From JADHUC01 sp964617665 (GTDB lineage: Bacteria; Planctomycetota; Planctomycetia; Pirellulales; Pirellulaceae), in contig CAZUAH010000094.1 of NCBI GenBank assembly GCA_964617665.1, positions 1-33,120 on the forward strand: a DNA stretch of 33,120 bases, given 5' to 3'. Positions 31,181 to 33,120 of this stretch are shown in pieces (the first letter of the stretch is position 1; each line of letters opens with the position of its first letter). The notes below the pieces were generated by a model. It worked only from the letters and a program-made list of their open reading frames with translations. It was not told the DNA's origin and ran no database searches. A program made the position numbers and the translations under genes.

Positions 31181-31250
31181 CGGGAGGGCGAGGCTCCCGC
31201 CGAGCCAAAACCAGCGGAAAAGACGGCTCAGCAGGAGCTTCGCCCTCCCG
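31181..31250. repeat. 26-bp imperfect inverted repeat after the kinase gene
   Basis: Arms at 31181-31206 and 31225-31250 are reverse complements at 23 of 26 positions, with an 18-base loop. It begins 15 bases after the kinase stop, so it may end transcription, but there is no T-run. The sequence type (CGGGAGGGCGA...GAGCC) is one I associate with dispersed palindromic repeats in planctomycete genomes, which cannot be confirmed here. Sequence differs from the two other palindromes in this window. Confidence 0.8.
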
Positions 31251-31518
31251 GAAAACGGTTTAGAAATGCCTTTCGGTTAGACCGACGAGCCTGGCCAAGG
31301 GGACGGAAGCGAAGAATGCAGACTGACAGAAAAAGCAGCGACTACTGCGGTGGCATATCGTGCAGTAGCCCCCTAGAGCGTACACTTTACATATTCGGCA
31401 AAGTTAGCCGGATCAGAAAAAATTACGTAGGCTTGCTGAATTGACAGTCGGATGAACGAATAGGCTGTAAGAGACGGGGACGAGTCTACGTACCCACTTG
31501 AAATCGAACACGGTTGTC
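31251..31518. other. Promoter region of the DUF1449-flotillin operon
   Basis: No gene is visible. A 7-bp stem (CTACTGC at 31342-31348, GCAGTAG at 31362-31368) with a 13-base loop may be a weak terminator or regulatory hairpin. A perfect TTGACA sits at 31441-31446, but the -10 candidates (TAGGCT at 31461, CTGTAA at 31465) are poor or badly spaced, so the promoter is only tentative. An AT-rich patch is at 31381-31433. Confidence 0.4.
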
Positions 31519-32163
31519 ATGATGGCCCAGGTTACAGAATACCTTCAGGTTTGCTTCTCCGGCGCCAACCTGCCAGCATCCTGTCTGCTGGTGGCGGTCA
31601 TGTGCTATTGGCTGCTTGCGATCTTGGCGGGGCTGGATCTGGATTTCCTCGATTTCGATTTGGATCTGGATGCCGAGCCGGACTTCACCTCGGGGATCGG
31701 GCTTGGTCTCGTCGTCTTCAGATTCCTGAATATCGGACGTGTACCGATCATGATCTGGATGAGTGTCTTTACGGTCTGCTACTGGCTGTTGTCGGTGCTG
31801 TTAGACCGACTGTTGGACAATCCGGAGTATCGGGAAACGCTTTTCTATGCGGTTCAATATGGAGTGCGGAATTTTGCAATTTCCCTAGTGTTCGTGAAGA
31901 TTTTCACTCATCCGTTGCGCGACAAGTTTGATGCCGAGGAACCGAACCTGGTGAAAGATATGATCGGCCGAGAGTGCGTCATCACGACCAGCGAGGTGAC
32001 GCAGTCGTTTGGCCAAGCAAAATACGAAACCGAGGCAGCGCCTTTGCTGTTGAACGTTCGAACGCGGGAGAAGCCGCTTGCGAAGGGAGACCTGGCGGTC
32101 ATTGTGGATCATGATGCGGAGGAAAACATCTACTTCGTCACCATAGCGAAATCAGAGGTATAG
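31519..32163 (+). CDS. DUF1449/YqiJ-like membrane protein with OB-fold
   Basis: This 214-residue protein belongs to the YqiJ-type family encoded next to flotillins. It has membrane segments (PASCLLVAVMCYWLLAILAGL, PIMIWMSVFTVCYWLLSVLL, GVRNFAISLVFVKIF), an acidic stretch DLDFLDFDLDLDAEPDF between the first two, and a C-terminal OB-fold-like domain (about 150-214) with MIGRECVITTSEVTQSFGQAKY and KGDLAVIVDHD. The start is uncertain: the frame begins at a TTG at 31498; ATGs at 31519 and 31522 are preferred but lack a ribosome binding site. Its stop is two bases before the flotillin ATG. It probably works with the flotillin in membrane organisation. Confidence 0.8.
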   Translation: MMAQVTEYLQVCFSGANLPASCLLVAVMCYWLLAILAGLDLDFLDFDLDLDAEPDFTSGIGLGLVVFRFLNIGRVPIMIWMSVFTVCYWLLSVLLDRLLDNPEYRETLFYAVQYGVRNFAISLVFVKIFTHPLRDKFDAEEPNLVKDMIGRECVITTSEVTQSFGQAKYETEAAPLLLNVRTREKPLAKGDLAVIVDHDAEENIYFVTIAKSEV

Positions 32164-32165
32164 CG

Positions 32166-33120
32166 ATGGAATATCTTATCACAGGTGCAATTGTCCTGGG
32201 TGCTATCTTGCTGGGTGCCATGGCGCTCGCGGGTATCATGTCCCGGTTCTATCGCAAGGTCGGGCCCGAAGAAGCCGTTGTTCGTAACGGCTTCGGTGGT
32301 TTGAAGGGCGTTACCGGCACGGGGATCATCGTGATTCCGGTGTTTCACCGCGCCGAGGACATGGACTTGTCTGTCAAGCGGATCGAAATCAAACGAAAGG
32401 GCGAACAGGGTTTGATCTGTAAAGACAACATGCGGGCCGACATCGAAGTAGCATTCTTTGTGCGTGTGAACAACACACGCGAGGATATCTTGCAAGTGGC
32501 CCAGGCCCTGGGCTGTAAACGCGCATCGGAGCAGCCGGCTCTGATCGAACTGTTCGACGCAAAGTTTTCCGAAGCACTGAAAACGGTCGGTAAACATTTC
32601 GATTTCGTTGAATTGTATGAGGAGCGGGATAAGTTCAAGGAAGAGATCCTCAAAGTGATCGGCACCGACCTGAACGGCTACGTCCTGGACGACTGTGCGA
32701 TCGATTATCTGGAGCAGACTCCGGTTGAGTTGTTGAACCCGCGAAACATCTTGGACGCCGAGGGTATCAAGAAGATTACCGACCTGACCGCTCGCGAACA
32801 TATCCTGTCGAACGACATCACGCGAGAAAAGGAAAAAACGATCAGGAAACAGGATGTCGAGGCTCGGGAAGCCATCCTGGAATTGGACCGTCAACAGGTC
32901 GAAGCCGAAGAGAAGCAGAAGCGAGAGATTGCGGAAGTCACGGCTCGCCAGGCGGCCGAGGCTCGCAAGGTCCAGGAAGAAGAGCGTCTGAAAGCAGAAA
33001 CGGCTCGGATCCGAACGGACGAGGAGGTCAACGTCGCCGATCAGAACAAGGACCGGCAGATCATTGTTGCCATGCGCAACAAAGAACGTACGGATGCGGT
33101 CGAGATCGAGCGAGTGGAAA
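32166..33120 (+). CDS. Flotillin-family protein (YqiK-like), 3' end outside window
   Basis: The frame is open from ATG 32166 to the window end (318 codons). A membrane helix at 4-24 (LITGAIVLGAILLGAMALAGI) is followed by YRKVGPEEAVVRNGFGG and an SPFH/band-7 domain (about 30-195: GTGIIVIPVFHRAEDMDLSVKRIEIKRKG, MRADIEVAFFVRVNN). From about residue 210 a long charged coiled coil rich in Glu, Ala, Arg and Lys begins, typical of flotillins. Flotillins form oligomers on the inner face of the membrane and organise microdomains. An AGAGGT lies before the start and the DUF1449 gene ends two bases upstream, so the pair is an operon. The window cuts it in the coiled coil. Confidence 0.93.
   Translation, partial: MEYLITGAIVLGAILLGAMALAGIMSRFYRKVGPEEAVVRNGFGGLKGVTGTGIIVIPVFHRAEDMDLSVKRIEIKRKGEQGLICKDNMRADIEVAFFVRVNNTREDILQVAQALGCKRASEQPALIELFDAKFSEALKTVGKHFDFVELYEERDKFKEEILKVIGTDLNGYVLDDCAIDYLEQTPVELLNPRNILDAEGIKKITDLTAREHILSNDITREKEKTIRKQDVEAREAILELDRQQVEAEEKQKREIAEVTARQAAEARKVQEEERLKAETARIRTDEEVNVADQNKDRQIIVAMRNKERTDAVEIERVE

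Noticed and set aside
1..33120. CRISPR arrays, tRNA or rRNA genes, insertion sequences with transposase
   Set aside because: Looked for on both strands; no regularly spaced direct repeats, no tRNA T-loop/acceptor pattern and no transposase motif were found.

Overview
The window looks like chromosomal DNA from a planctomycete, probably Pirellulales-like. The evidence is a planctomycete-type ECF sigma factor next to a transmembrane Ser/Thr kinase, a YdjY-domain protein, short proteins with proline-rich N-termini and a few membrane segments, several long GC-rich palindromic intergenic repeats, and moderately high GC. This is inferred from gene content; no rRNA or other lineage marker is present.

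Left third (1-12 kb). This part is patchwork. It holds the tail of an unknown protein, a 30-bp inverted repeat, an exported FIST-domain protein, csrA, and an orphan OmpR/PhoB response regulator. The regulator abuts the first ~87 codons of a radical SAM gene on the other strand, which looks like a deletion scar. Next come a YdjY-like exported protein, a three-blade WD40 remnant, a metallo-beta-lactamase RNase Z resembling the short plant tRNase Z enzymes, a 1324-residue uncharacterised protein, a pseudo-receiver protein, and a small operon of a lysine-rich basic protein and a lipoprotein.

Middle (12-27 kb). glgX and recQ converge. They are followed by the most interesting region, a reorganised STM4011-STM4015 cassette, a conserved gene set of unknown function. 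It is split into two converging operons. The plus-strand operon is LRR protein STM4015, a HAD phosphatase, STM4013 hydrolase, STM4012 radical SAM, STM4011 radical SAM and a membrane protein, with stop/start overlaps or a 3-base gap joining the first five. The minus-strand operon is a small membrane protein, STM4014 ATP-grasp and a second STM4015 paralogue. That second copy starts from a clear ribosome binding site, but it carries an in-frame TGA at codon 16, an inserted membrane/zinc-ribbon segment and a frameshift before the LRR part. Both STM4015 copies have an acidic linker and end in RY-x-AVGE, which may be the piece on which the enzymes act. That last idea is inference.

Right end (26-33 kb). 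A cysteine desulfurase is followed by a single-HKD phospholipase D-like protein, a nested palindromic repeat, an ECF sigma factor with its adjacent kinase (kinase, membrane segment, then a TAXI-type solute-binding domain), a second GC-rich inverted repeat, and a DUF1449/YqiJ-flotillin pair. The flotillin gene runs off the window.
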